Both the position numbers and the translations under genes were made by a program. A stretch of 34,900 nt of DNA from Sulfurospirillum sp. (GTDB lineage Bacteria; Campylobacterota; Campylobacteria; Campylobacterales; Sulfurospirillaceae): positions 1 through 34,900 of the forward strand of contig JADGDR010000018.1 of NCBI GenBank assembly GCA_016744795.1, written 5' to 3'. Numbering within the stretch: the stretch's first letter is position 1; every line of letters starts with the position of its first letter. Under the pieces are notes generated by a model that worked only from the letters and a program-made list of their open reading frames with translations, ran no database searches and was not told where the DNA came from. Below are positions 16,124-25,373 of the stretch, in pieces.

Positions 16124-17272
16124 ATGGAAGCAATTACACAAAGTTTTATAAATGAAGTAATTTTATGGCGTCATCAAATTCATAGTAACCCAGAAACAGC
16201 TTTTGAAGAAGTTAGTACAGCTGATTTTTTAGTATCAAAATTAGAAAGTTTTGGTTTAGAAGTTCACAGAGGTTTGGCTAAAACAGGTGTAGTTGCTACA
16301 TTGAACAAAGATAGTTTAGGTAAATCAATAGCGTTAAGAGCAGATATGGATGCTCTTGACATCAAAGAAGAGACTCTACTTTCGTACTCTTCAAAAAATT
16401 CAAATAAAATGCATGCCTGTGGTCACGATGGTCATATGGCTATGCTTTTGGGTGCCGCTAAACTTTTATCGCAAGATTCTAGTGTAACTGGTAAAGTTCA
16501 TTTTATTTTTCAACCTGCAGAAGAGAATGTAGCAGGTGGAAAAGTAATGATTGATGATGGTCTTTTTGATCTTATTGATTGTGACGAAGTCTATGGTATG
16601 CACAATTGGCCTGGTATTGAAGTTGGGGTTATTGGGGTAAAAAAAGGTGCTATTATGGCTTCAAATGATAATTTTGAGATAAAACTCAATGGTGCTAGTG
16701 GACATGCTGCTTTACCTCATTTGTCGAATGATGTTATTTCTGCAGGTTGTAGCTTAGTAACAAGTCTGAATCAAATAGTAAGTCGTGTGCAAAATACACA
16801 AGTTCCAACTGTACTTTCTGTGACAAAAATTGAGGCAGGTTCAGCATATAATATCTTACCAGAAGAGATTGTTATTTGGGGAACGGTGCGTACGTTTGAT
16901 AAAAAATCACAAGATTTAATCGAAGAGAGTATTGAGAAATCAATAAATAGCACTTGTTTGGAGTACAATTTAAAATATACATTTGAATATAATAGATGTT
17001 ATGTACCAACAATAAATCATGCAAAACAGACAGAGTTTTCTCAAAAAATCATAAAAAAAGTGACACAAAAAGAAGCCTTAGCCGTTATCCCATCAATGGC
17101 AGCAGAAGATTTTGGTTTTATGCTAGAGCAAAAACCAGGCTGTTTGGTTTGGTTAGGCAATGGTAAAAATAGTAAATCTTTACACAACTCAAAATACGAT
17201 TTTAATGATGATGCCTTGTCGTTTGGCATAAACTACTGGGTGCAACTTGCTAAAGAGTATTTTGTAAAGTAA
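16124..17272 (+). CDS. M20-family amidohydrolase (HipO-like N-acyl amino acid hydrolase)
   Basis: Predicted to cleave N-acyl amino acids such as hippurate or N-acetyl amino acids in the cytosol. The 382-residue protein has RHQIHSNPE near 16-24, RADMDALDI near 72-80, the metal site HACGHDGH (97-104), FQPAEENVAGG (129-139, with the catalytic Glu pair) and MHNWPG near 158. The length matches C. jejuni HipO (about 383). It starts 2 bases after the small membrane protein, so the predicted permease pair and this hydrolase form one transcription unit. The exact substrate is unknown. Confidence 0.85.
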   Translation: MEAITQSFINEVILWRHQIHSNPETAFEEVSTADFLVSKLESFGLEVHRGLAKTGVVATLNKDSLGKSIALRADMDALDIKEETLLSYSSKNSNKMHACGHDGHMAMLLGAAKLLSQDSSVTGKVHFIFQPAEENVAGGKVMIDDGLFDLIDCDEVYGMHNWPGIEVGVIGVKKGAIMASNDNFEIKLNGASGHAALPHLSNDVISAGCSLVTSLNQIVSRVQNTQVPTVLSVTKIEAGSAYNILPEEIVIWGTVRTFDKKSQDLIEESIEKSINSTCLEYNLKYTFEYNRCYVPTINHAKQTEFSQKIIKKVTQKEALAVIPSMAAEDFGFMLEQKPGCLVWLGNGKNSKSLHNSKYDFNDDALSFGINYWVQLAKEYFVK

Positions 17273-17291
17273 ACTTCTAATTGTAGAAGTT
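17272..17291 (+). terminator. Hairpin after the amidohydrolase gene
   Basis: AACTTCTA (17272-17279), loop ATTG, TAGAAGTT (17284-17291): a perfect 8-bp stem starting at the last base of the stop codon. No T-run follows, so termination would be weak or the hairpin serves another role. Confidence 0.4.
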
Positions 17292-17338
17292 ACATGTAAA
17301 TCTAGTTTTAATTAATGAGTAATTAGATTTACATGTAA
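17290..17338. repeat. 15-bp inverted repeat made of two iterated palindromes
   Basis: TTACATGTAAATCTA (17290-17304) and TAGATTTACATGTAA (17324-17338) are perfect inverse copies separated by 19 bases. Each arm contains the palindrome TTACATGTAA found throughout the window. The pair sits between the amidohydrolase gene and alaS. The rest of the 17273-17454 spacer is AT-rich and should hold the alaS promoter. Confidence 0.8.
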
Positions 17339-17454
17339 ATATCGCTAAGAGCATTTTCTAATATTTTCTTTAATTTGAGCTATTTCCACTATAAGCTATT
17401 TCTTCAGCAATTTTCGATAAAATAATAAAATTTTAAATATATTAGGATATATCT

Positions 17455-20001
17455 ATGGACGTAAGAGCGGAATTTTTAAACTATTTTGAGCAAAAGGGAC
17501 ATACGTTAACACCTAGTTCTCCCCTTGTTCCTGATGATGCTACATTACTTTTTGTAAACGCTGGAATGGTGCCTTTTAAGAGCATTTTTACAGGAGAAAT
17601 CCCAATACCAAATCCTCCAAGAGCGGTAAGTTGTCAGACTTGTATAAGAGCTGGTGGTAAACACAATGACCTTGATAATGTGGGTTATACTGCACGTCAT
17701 CATACTTTTTTTGAGATGCTTGGTAATTTCTCTTTTGGTGATTATTTCAAAGAAGAAGCAATTGCAAATGCTTGGGAGTTTATAACTGAGGTTTTAAAAC
17801 TTCCAAAAGAGAAACTCTGGGTAACAGTTTATACGAGCGATGATGAAGCTGAAAAGCTTTGGTTAAGACATGTTCCATTAGAGCGAATCAAACGTTTTGG
17901 AGATGCCGATAACTTTTGGCAGATGGGTGATACTGGACCATGTGGACCTTGTAGTGAAATATTCTATGACCAAGGTGAAGAGCATTTTAACTCTAAAGAG
18001 GATTATCTAGGTGGAGAAGGAGATAGATTTTTAGAGATTTGGAACTTAGTATTTATGCAGTATGAAAAAAGTAAGGACGGAACATTAGCGCCTCTTCCAA
18101 AACCTTCAATTGACACTGGAATGGGACTTGAAAGAGTTGTTGCTGTGTGTGAGGGAGTCCAAAGTAACTATGATTCATCTCAGTTTATGCCTATCATCAA
18201 TGAAGTGGCAAAACTTTGTGGTAAAAAATATGAGTACAAAACTGGTGCAAGTTATAGAGTTATAGCTGATCATATTCGCTCAACAATGTTTTTACTAGCT
18301 CAAGGAACTAGTTTTGATAGAGAAGGGCGTGGTTATGTTCTTCGTCGTATTATGCGACGTGCTGTTCGTCATGGGTATCTTCTTGGAATTCGTGAGCCTT
18401 TTATGTATAAATTAATAGATGTTGTAAACTCTTTGATTGGTGAGCAGTATCCGTATTTAATAGAGAAAAAAGATATTTTAGCTGAACAAATTAGACTTGA
18501 AGAAGAGAGATTTTTATCTACTATTGCTTCTGGGCTTGAGCTATTTGAAGCAGAGCTTAAAAATACAAAAGATATTTTTAGTGGTGAAGTAGCATTTAAA
18601 CTCTACGATACTTGTGGTTTTCCACTTGACTTGACTGAAGATATGCTAAGAGATAAAGGCTTAAAAGTAGATAGTGTAAAGTTTGATGAACTTATGAAAA
18701 TTCAACGTGAGCGTTCTAAAGCTTCTTGGAAAGGAAGTGGCGACAAAGCTGCAAGTGGAGACTTTAAAGCACTCTTAGAGAGAATTGGACATAATGATTT
18801 TGTTGGTTATGAAAAAACTACATGTAAAGCAAATGTTGTTGCACTTTTGGATAACGATTTCAAAGAGGTAAAAACCTTAGAAAAAAGTGGTTGGATGATG
18901 TTAAATAAAACACCATTTTATGCCTTAAGTGGTGGACAGTGTGGTGATAGGGGAGTAATAGAAGGTTATGGAAAAGTATTAGATACTCAAAAGTTTTTTG
19001 AACTGAATCTTTCTCAAATAGAACTTGAAAAACCTTTACATGTAAACAATACAATAGAGTTAAGCGTAGATGTTTCAAGAAACGAGATACAAAAACATCA
19101 CTCAGCGACTCATTTACTTCATAGTGCACTTAGAGAGATTCTTGGTGAGCATATAGCACAGGCTGGTAGTTCAGTTGATAGTGATAGACTTAGATTTGAT
19201 TTTTCTCATCCAAAAGCAATGAGTAGTGAAGAGATAACAAAAGTAGAAGATTTTGTAAACAATGTTGTGGCTCTTGGAACAAATAGCGAAACTAAAGTTA
19301 TGAGTGTTGATGAGGCTAAAAATAGTGGAGCTATGGCTCTATTTGGTGAGAAGTATGGTAATGAGGTCCGTGTTGTAAGTTTTGGTGATGCTAGTGTGGA
19401 ACTTTGTGGTGGAACTCATATTAAAAATGTGGGTGAAATCGGAAGTTTTATCATCTCTAAAGAGAGTGGAGTAAGTGCTGGAGTTAGACGTATAGAGGCT
19501 ATCTGTGGTGCTAGTTCATTAAGATATACAAAAGCACTAAGAGAAAACTTGAATGAAGTGAAAATTGCAGTTAAACATAAAGATGCACTTATTGGGGTTG
19601 AAAAACTAAAAAATGAGATTAAAACTCTTAAAAGTGAAGTCGAAGCACTTGAATCAAATGTTGGCAAAGAAGTTAGTGGAGAGAGTGTCAATGGAGTAGA
19701 GCTTATAGTAGACGAGCTTGGTGCTGGCGATATTAAAAAAGCTATAGATGATTTTAAAAACCAAAATGAGAACGTAGCTATTTTACTTTTTCAAGTAAAA
19801 GGTGATAAAGTTCTTATTGCCGCTGGTGTAAAAAATGCATCACTTAAAGCAGGTGATTGGATAAAAACAGTTGCTCCAATAGTTGGTGGAGGTGGAGGAG
19901 GAAGACCAGACTTTGCCCAAGCTGGTGGTCGTGATGCAAGCCGTGTTGAAGAGGCTAAAAAAGTAGCGTTAGAGTTTGCAAAAAAGTCTCTACAAGGATA
20001 A
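17455..20001 (+). CDS. alaS: Alanine-tRNA ligase
   Basis: Charges tRNA-Ala; cytosolic class II synthetase. The 848-residue protein has the N-terminal catalytic core ([12 protein letters not shown] near 34, [19 protein letters not shown] near 82, [14 protein letters not shown] near 158), the editing domain with zinc/water ligands HHSATH near 546 and CGGTH near 649, a coiled linker, and a C-terminal domain with the glycine-rich [16 protein letters not shown] near 808. The length is normal. Two TACATGTA palindromes lie inside. It is the first gene of a long packed run in which neighbours overlap or touch. Confidence 0.98.
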   Translation: MDVRAEFLNYFEQKGHTLTPSSPLVPDDATLLFVNAGMVPFKSIFTGEIPIPNPPRAVSCQTCIRAGGKHNDLDNVGYTARHHTFFEMLGNFSFGDYFKEEAIANAWEFITEVLKLPKEKLWVTVYTSDDEAEKLWLRHVPLERIKRFGDADNFWQMGDTGPCGPCSEIFYDQGEEHFNSKEDYLGGEGDRFLEIWNLVFMQYEKSKDGTLAPLPKPSIDTGMGLERVVAVCEGVQSNYDSSQFMPIINEVAKLCGKKYEYKTGASYRVIADHIRSTMFLLAQGTSFDREGRGYVLRRIMRRAVRHGYLLGIREPFMYKLIDVVNSLIGEQYPYLIEKKDILAEQIRLEEERFLSTIASGLELFEAELKNTKDIFSGEVAFKLYDTCGFPLDLTEDMLRDKGLKVDSVKFDELMKIQRERSKASWKGSGDKAASGDFKALLERIGHNDFVGYEKTTCKANVVALLDNDFKEVKTLEKSGWMMLNKTPFYALSGGQCGDRGVIEGYGKVLDTQKFFELNLSQIELEKPLHVNNTIELSVDVSRNEIQKHHSATHLLHSALREILGEHIAQAGSSVDSDRLRFDFSHPKAMSSEEITKVEDFVNNVVALGTNSETKVMSVDEAKNSGAMALFGEKYGNEVRVVSFGDASVELCGGTHIKNVGEIGSFIISKESGVSAGVRRIEAICGASSLRYTKALRENLNEVKIAVKHKDALIGVEKLKNEIKTLKSEVEALESNVGKEVSGESVNGVELIVDELGAGDIKKAIDDFKNQNENVAILLFQVKGDKVLIAAGVKNASLKAGDWIKTVAPIVGGGGGGRPDFAQAGGRDASRVEEAKKVALEFAKKSLQG

Positions 20002-20004
20002 GGT

Positions 20005-20502
20005 ATGCAAGAGTTTTTGATAAGTATATTTGGTGATTTTGGTAGAGTTATTGTCTTTTTACACATCGTAGGGGCTGCTTTTTTGATAGGAAGTCTATTT
20101 ATGATTAGATTTATCATAAAACCAACTTTAGAGGTCATTGATGATGAATCTGTTAGATATAGCAGGTGTATACGTATACTTGATAGGTATTTTTACTACC
20201 TATTTGGTACTATGCTTCTTATTATATCAGCATCACTTACCATGAGTGTGGGGCTTGGATTTAAGTATGCTAATCCTACACTATATTCACTTATTCATGT
20301 TAAAGAGGCTCTTTGGCTTTTTATTGCTTTTAATTTTATTTATATGTACACAAAACTTATGAATGCAAAAAAACTTTTTAAAAAAAGAGAGTTTTTTGAG
20401 GTGCACGAAAATCTTGGTTTAATAGTAGACAGTTTGATTCCATTAAATTTGATTTTAACTTTGATAGCAGCCTATATTGGTGTTATTATAAGAGGATTTT
20501 AA
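20005..20502 (+). CDS. Four-helix membrane protein of unknown function
   Basis: A 165-residue protein with hydrophobic helices at about 12-38, 65-88, 95-115 and 140-162. Helix 1 holds FLHIVGAAFLIGSLF; a histidine in such a position recalls HemJ and CopD-type membrane proteins, but the similarity is too weak to name it. The gene lies 3 bases after alaS with AAGGATAAGG as RBS, and its TAA overlaps the maf ATG (TAATG). Its function is unknown; the neighbours suggest housekeeping co-expression only. Confidence 0.7.
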   Translation: MQEFLISIFGDFGRVIVFLHIVGAAFLIGSLFMIRFIIKPTLEVIDDESVRYSRCIRILDRYFYYLFGTMLLIISASLTMSVGLGFKYANPTLYSLIHVKEALWLFIAFNFIYMYTKLMNAKKLFKKREFFEVHENLGLIVDSLIPLNLILTLIAAYIGVIIRGF

Positions 20503-21068
20503 TGTTAGGTATTATTTTAGGTTCAAATTCAGTAACTAGAGCAGAAATACTCAAAAATAGTGGTGTAGAGTTTATCCAAAGAGCTACAAGTTTTGATGAA
20601 GAGAGTTTACATGTAAAGAATCCTGCTCATTTTGTTTATCGTGCTACGATGGGCAAGATGAATAGTTATGTAGATGAGTTTGGGCTTGATACACCTGTCC
20701 TTTGTGCCGATACAGTAGTTACATGTAAAGGCAAACTTCTACGAAAAGCAAAAGATGTAAATGATGCAAGAGATATACTCTTAACCCAAAGTGGGGGAGT
20801 AGTCTCTATACTTACATGTATGGTTTTTAAATCAAAAAAATTAGAGTTCATTGACCTCTCTAGTACGGATTATATTTTTAATGAGTTTGATAAGACTGCT
20901 TTAGAAGAGTATCTTAAAGGTGATGATTGGAAAGGCAAAGCTGGAGCTTGTATGGTTGAGGGTTTTTGTAAAGATTATATAAAAGAAGTAAGAGGGTATG
21001 AAAGTACTGCTATGGGGCTTTGTATAGAAAAACTTTTACCATTTTTAGAAGAGACTGATGTATACTAA
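20502..21068 (+). CDS. maf: Maf-family nucleotide pyrophosphatase
   Basis: Hydrolyses non-canonical or modified nucleoside triphosphates to monophosphates, a house-cleaning role. The 188-residue protein has the N-terminal GSNSVTRAEIL (8-18) in place of the usual S.S.RR.IL, CADTVVTCKGKLL near 68-80 with the catalytic Asp, GDDWKGKAGACMVEGF near 140-155 and a C-terminal GYESTAMGLCIEKL. It carries three copies of the iterated palindrome (20606, 20719, 20811) within about 210 bases, the densest cluster in the window, read in two different frames. Its end overlaps the next gene by 11 bases. Confidence 0.93.
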   Translation: MLGIILGSNSVTRAEILKNSGVEFIQRATSFDEESLHVKNPAHFVYRATMGKMNSYVDEFGLDTPVLCADTVVTCKGKLLRKAKDVNDARDILLTQSGGVVSILTCMVFKSKKLEFIDLSSTDYIFNEFDKTALEEYLKGDDWKGKAGACMVEGFCKDYIKEVRGYESTAMGLCIEKLLPFLEETDVY

Positions 21069-22140
21069 GGAGCTAAAGGCTATCAAAAAATCAAATAGAT
21101 TTCGTGAAAGAACTCTGTATGATGAGAGTTTGATAGATTTAGCATCAAATGATTACCTAGGTCTTTCAAATAAAGCTCAACTTTTAACTCGCGCAGTTGC
21201 ATGTGTGCAAATGTTTAAATCTCATGCTCCAAAAGCTTCACAAGTTGTTAATGGTTACCACCAAATTCATAAAGATTTTGAAGAGTTTTTATGCAGACAC
21301 AATGGTTTTGAAAGTGCAATACTTGCAGGCAGTGGTTTTTTAGCAAATATGGCTCTAATTGAAGCACTTCCAAGAAAAGGTGATATTCTTATATTAGATG
21401 AGGAGTATCATGCAAGTGGAATTTTAGCTGCCAAATTGGTCGATACTAAAGTTGTCACGTTTGAACATAACAATCCAGAAAAACTTGAAGAGATTTTAAA
21501 AAGTAGTAGTTATAAGCGTGCCATAATAGCAGTTGAAGGTATCTACTCCATGAGTGGCAATTTGTTAAAAAAAGAGATATTTGATGTTGTTGATAGATAT
21601 GATAATACTCTTTTGATAGTAGATGAGGCTCATAGTAGTGGTGTAGTTGGAGATAATTTTTTAGGAGTGTTTGAACTTTTTGGAATCAAACCACAAGCAA
21701 ATCATATAAAAATGGGAACACTTGGAAAAGCCTATGGAAGTTATGGTGCGTATATCTTAGCTGCAAAGCATATAGTAGAGTTTTTACAAAATAGAGCAAA
21801 AACTCTGATATATGCTACAGCACCTTCTTTAATAGACATTGAACTTGCTCACCAAGGTATGTTATATATTTTGAAGAATAAGGACTCTTTACATGTAAAG
21901 ATAAAAGAGCGCCAAGAGTTAGTAAAAAAGAGTTTTGGTGTAGATATGCAAGGATTGATTTTTGCATATGAGATGCCCAGTTCACAGGCTGTATTAGATA
22001 TGCAAAATAAGTTAAAAGAAGATGGTTTTTTAGTGGGAGCTATTCGTCCCCCAACAGTAGAAAAACCAATGCTTAGAATAATACCAAGAGTAAATGCAAG
22101 TATGGAAGAGTTAAAAAGGTTGTTTGATGTTTACATGTAA
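21058..22140 (+). CDS. bioF: 8-amino-7-oxononanoate synthase-like PLP enzyme (BioF family)
   Basis: The alpha-oxoamine synthase family joins an amino acid to an acyl thioester with loss of CO2; BioF makes the biotin precursor KAPA from alanine and pimeloyl thioester. The 360-residue protein has SNDYLGLS near 30, GSGFLANMA near 91, DEEYHAS near 114, VDEAHSSGVVG (188-198) and the PLP lysine in MGTLGKAYGSYGAY (Lys224). Kbl or CqsA-type activity cannot be excluded, but there is no tdh or quorum-sensing partner here. The last codons and stop lie inside a perfect GTTTACATGTAAAC palindrome that also spans the start of the next gene. Confidence 0.85.
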   Translation: MYTKELKAIKKSNRFRERTLYDESLIDLASNDYLGLSNKAQLLTRAVACVQMFKSHAPKASQVVNGYHQIHKDFEEFLCRHNGFESAILAGSGFLANMALIEALPRKGDILILDEEYHASGILAAKLVDTKVVTFEHNNPEKLEEILKSSSYKRAIIAVEGIYSMSGNLLKKEIFDVVDRYDNTLLIVDEAHSSGVVGDNFLGVFELFGIKPQANHIKMGTLGKAYGSYGAYILAAKHIVEFLQNRAKTLIYATAPSLIDIELAHQGMLYILKNKDSLHVKIKERQELVKKSFGVDMQGLIFAYEMPSSQAVLDMQNKLKEDGFLVGAIRPPTVEKPMLRIIPRVNASMEELKRLFDVYM

Positions 22141-22816
22141 ACAACTTCAAATAAGTTCAGACGAGAAAATACTAGTTGATATAAGTTTTAGTTTTGAAAA
22201 CTCTTTTGCATTGATTGGAGAGAGTGGAAGTGGGAAAAGTTTAAGTTTAAAAGCACTTCTTGGTATGTTGCCAAAGTCTTTATATGTAGATATGGATTTA
22301 GATGGATTTGTTGTTAAAAGAGGTAGAAGTGTTGCACTTGTTCCTCAAAATCCTTTTACGGCATTGTCTCCACTTACAAAGATAATAGATCAGTTCTTGG
22401 TGGAGCATGATGAGGCAAAAAAGTACTTTGAAATGGTTGGTCTTGAAGAGAGTTTTTTGGATAGATTTCCAAGTGAACTTAGTGGGGGACAACTTCAGCG
22501 TGTGGTTATTGCTTTTGCTTTACATGCAAAGCCTAAATTACTTTTATTGGATGAACCAACAACTGCGCTTGATATTAAAAGTAAAGAGGCTATTTTGAAG
22601 CTTTTAAAAGCTTTACATGTAGAGCATGGATTTAAGCTGATATTTGTAACTCATGACATTGAAGCGGTAAAAGAGTTGTGTGAAGATATTGCTATTATTA
22701 AAGATGGAAAGATAGTAGAAAGTGGTAATTTAAAAGAGCTTATCTCTTTACCCAAAGAGATATATACAAAACAGTTAATAGAATCAGGTTTTAAAAATAG
22801 GGAGTTTAGAGTATGA
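22127..22816 (+). CDS. ABC transporter ATP-binding protein (DppD/NikD-like), without permease
   Basis: The protein of about 229 residues has Walker A GESGSGKS near 32, Q-loop VPQNPF, signature LSGGQLQR near 117, Walker B LLLLDEPTTALD near 136 and an H-loop THD near 172. The sequence most resembles oligopeptide/nickel-type ATPases. I chose the ATG at 22127, 6 bases after AAAAAGG; a TTG directly before it (22124) is also in frame. It overlaps bioF by 14 bases and PBP1A by 4 (ATGA). No permease or binding protein is encoded in the window, so its partners lie elsewhere or it has another role. Confidence 0.85.
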   Translation: MFTCKQLQISSDEKILVDISFSFENSFALIGESGSGKSLSLKALLGMLPKSLYVDMDLDGFVVKRGRSVALVPQNPFTALSPLTKIIDQFLVEHDEAKKYFEMVGLEESFLDRFPSELSGGQLQRVVIAFALHAKPKLLLLDEPTTALDIKSKEAILKLLKALHVEHGFKLIFVTHDIEAVKELCEDIAIIKDGKIVESGNLKELISLPKEIYTKQLIESGFKNREFRV

Positions 22817-24738
22817 AATATTTAATTACAATATTTTTTACAGGTGTTTTTTTAGTTGCAGCAGGACTTATTTATTTATATTCTCAAGTTCGTTTTGATG
22901 CGTACAAAATCATAGATTACAATCCAAAATTAAGTACTCAAATATTTGATAGAAATGGAGAATTAGTTGCTAATATCTTTGATGGACATCATAGACTATA
23001 TGCAACTTATGATGAGATTCCTGCTCGAGTTATTGAAGCACTTGTTGCCATTGAAGATACTTCTTTCTTTGAGCATCATGGGGTAAACTTTGAAGCAATT
23101 TTTAGAGCTTTTATAAAAGATATAAAAGCAATGAAAATTGTAGAGGGTGCTAGTACCATCACTCAGCAACTTGTTAAAAATACAGTTTTAACTAGAGAAA
23201 AAAAGGTGATTCGTAAATTAAAAGAGGCACTTTTAGCTTTTAAGATAGAGAATGAGTTGACAAAAGAACAGATTTTGGAGAGATACTTTAATCATGTATA
23301 TTTTGGTCATGGATATTATGGTATTAAAACGGCAGCTTTGGGTTATTTCCATAAAAACTTGGATGCATTAACACTAAAAGAGATATCGATACTCGTAGGT
23401 CTTCCAAAAGCTCCAAGTTCATACGATCCAACACGTAATATTGACCTCTCTTTAAGCAGGGCGAATAGAGTACTTTACAGAATGCACTCTTTGGGTTGGA
23501 TAGGTGAGAAAGAGTATAGAGCTTCATTAACAGAACAACCAATAGTATATGATGAAACACTTACAAAAAATAGAGCACCATACATAGTTGATGAGGTTAT
23601 AAAAAGAGCTAGTCGTGAGTATGAGGATTTTAGAACAGGTGGTTATAAGGTTTATCTTAGTATTGATTTGAGGCTTCAAAATTTAGCAAGAAAATCTTTA
23701 ATGTTTGGATATGATAAGATTCTTAAGAGACATCCAAATGATGTAAATAGTTCTGTTATGAATGGAGCTTTGGTATCACTTGATAGTAAAAGTGGAGATA
23801 TCTTAGCTATGGTTGGTGGTGTAAACTATAAGAAGTCGCACTTCAACAGAGCAGTCCAGAGTAAACGTCAACCTGGATCTGCTTTTAAACCTTTTATTTA
23901 CCAAAAAGCACTTGATGTTGGGTACTCAACAATGAGTGAGATTCCTGATATATCCAGAGTTTATACAGATAAAAAAACAGATGAAGACTGGAAACCAAAA
24001 AACTATGAAGAGAATTTTGAAGGACTTTTAACACTTAAAGAGGCATTAGTTCATTCACGAAATTTAGCAACGATAAATCTTGTGAGTGCTTTAGGAATGG
24101 ATAGTGTCTACAGAGAGTTAAAAAAAGATGGTTTTAAAGATATACCTTACAATCTTTCTTTGTCTTTGGGTAGTTTTGGAATTTCTCCTCTTAATTTTAG
24201 TGGATTTTATTCTATATTTCCAAATTATGGAATTAAAGTAGAACCTAGGCTTATTAAAAAAATAGTCAATAGATTTGGTGATGAGACCATATATGAGAGT
24301 GATAAAAAAAGACTTATAAGTGCTGAACAAGCATTTTTGATGGTTGATATACTTAGAACAACTGTTGAGCGAGGTACAGGCCGAAAAGCAAAAGTAGTAG
24401 GAATTGAAACTGCAGGAAAAACGGGAACAACAAATAAAAATATAGATGCTTGGTTTTGTGGATTTACTCCAGAGATTGAAGTACTTGTTTGGTATGGTAA
24501 TGACGATAATTCTCCTATGCAAAAATATGAAACTGGTGGACGAGTTGCAGGACCTGCATTCGCTAATTTTGTAAAGGGATATATAGATATATATCCTCAA
24601 ACAAAACGAAAATTTACTCCACCAAAAGGAGTAACAATGAGAAAAATAAAAGGTAGAAGAGAGTATTTTACAAAAACTTCTCCTTTACCTAAAACAAATA
24701 GTTTAGAAGAGAATGAAAATGGAGGAATGTTATTTTGA
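22813..24738 (+). CDS. mrcA: Class A penicillin-binding protein 1A (glycosyltransferase/transpeptidase)
   Basis: A bifunctional inner-membrane peptidoglycan synthase. The 641-residue protein has a TM at about 4-24, a GT51 domain with EDTSFFEHHGV (catalytic Glu81), GASTITQQLVKN (112-123) and KEALLAFKIE, then a transpeptidase domain with SAFK (Ser356, Lys359), SRN (415-417) and KTGT (536-539). In C. jejuni pbpA follows maf; here two genes intervene. It contains no iterated palindrome, unlike its upstream neighbours. Confidence 0.96.
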   Translation: MKYLITIFFTGVFLVAAGLIYLYSQVRFDAYKIIDYNPKLSTQIFDRNGELVANIFDGHHRLYATYDEIPARVIEALVAIEDTSFFEHHGVNFEAIFRAFIKDIKAMKIVEGASTITQQLVKNTVLTREKKVIRKLKEALLAFKIENELTKEQILERYFNHVYFGHGYYGIKTAALGYFHKNLDALTLKEISILVGLPKAPSSYDPTRNIDLSLSRANRVLYRMHSLGWIGEKEYRASLTEQPIVYDETLTKNRAPYIVDEVIKRASREYEDFRTGGYKVYLSIDLRLQNLARKSLMFGYDKILKRHPNDVNSSVMNGALVSLDSKSGDILAMVGGVNYKKSHFNRAVQSKRQPGSAFKPFIYQKALDVGYSTMSEIPDISRVYTDKKTDEDWKPKNYEENFEGLLTLKEALVHSRNLATINLVSALGMDSVYRELKKDGFKDIPYNLSLSLGSFGISPLNFSGFYSIFPNYGIKVEPRLIKKIVNRFGDETIYESDKKRLISAEQAFLMVDILRTTVERGTGRKAKVVGIETAGKTGTTNKNIDAWFCGFTPEIEVLVWYGNDDNSPMQKYETGGRVAGPAFANFVKGYIDIYPQTKRKFTPPKGVTMRKIKGRREYFTKTSPLPKTNSLEENENGGMLF

Positions 24739-24926
24739 GTGGACAAAAAAGAGCGAATATAAGAGCTGGTATAAAAGTTAAAATAGTATTAAAAAAAGAC
24801 CAAAGAAGTGGAATTTTAACTCAGGGAGTTGTAAAAGATATTTTAACAAACTCTCCAACACACCCTCATGGTATTAAAGTAAGACTTGTTAGTGGTGATG
24901 TTGGAAGAGTAAAAGAGATTATATAG
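24735..24926 (+). CDS. YwbE-family protein (DUF2196)
   Basis: A 63-residue protein almost wholly matching the YwbE family: GQKRANIRAGIKVKIVLKKD followed by QRSGILTQG and ILTNSPTHPHGIKVRL, ending GRVKEI. The fold is a small KOW/SH3-like barrel; the function is unknown. It starts at TTG overlapping the PBP1A stop (TTGA), and yaiI begins on the next base after its stop. Confidence 0.9.
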   Translation: MSGQKRANIRAGIKVKIVLKKDQRSGILTQGVVKDILTNSPTHPHGIKVRLVSGDVGRVKEII

Positions 24927-25373
24927 ATGAAATTGTATGTTGATGGAGATGCTTTTCCAAATCTTTTAAAACCCATACTACTTAAAGCTATTGAGCGATT
25001 AAGTCTCGATACTTACGTAGTAGCAAATAAAAAAATAAACATAGGCAAATCAAAATATGTCTCTTATATTATTGTGGAACAAGGTGCAGATGAAGCAGAT
25101 AACCACATAGTTGAATTGGCTCAAAAAGGAGATTTAATTATAACTGCAGATATACCACTCGCAGATAGGATAGTCACTAAAAATGCTCATGCTATAGATC
25201 ACCGCGGAGAGCTATACAGCGAAGATAATATAAAGCAATATTTAACTATGAGGAATCTGATGAGTGAACTTAGAGAAAGTGGAGAAGTAACAGGTGGACC
25301 AGCCCCTTTTAGTAAAAAAGATGCAGAAGGTTTTGCAAATCAATTAAATGCTTTTTTACAAAAAAAGAGATGA
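24927..25373 (+). CDS. YaiI/YqxD family protein (UPF0178, DUF188)
   Basis: A 148-residue protein with a PIN/NYN-like fold suggested by its acidic motifs: LYVDGDAFPN (3-12), VEQGADEADNHIV near 50-62, DLIITADIPLA near 69-79, and the family tail GGPAPFSKKDAEGFANQLN near 122-140. The family is widespread and often annotated as hypothetical; nuclease activity is a guess from the fold. It directly abuts ywbE and overlaps the next gene by ATGA. Confidence 0.9.
   Translation: MKLYVDGDAFPNLLKPILLKAIERLSLDTYVVANKKINIGKSKYVSYIIVEQGADEADNHIVELAQKGDLIITADIPLADRIVTKNAHAIDHRGELYSEDNIKQYLTMRNLMSELRESGEVTGGPAPFSKKDAEGFANQLNAFLQKKR

Noticed and set aside
22518-22531. CTTTACATGCAAAG as a further palindrome copy
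   Set aside because: One mismatch inside the core; treated as a possible decayed copy and left out of the count.
24118-24600. 160-codon minus-strand open frame inside the PBP1A gene
   Set aside because: Its sequence is low-complexity I/S/F/Y-rich and it is fully covered by PBP1A transpeptidase motifs on the plus strand.
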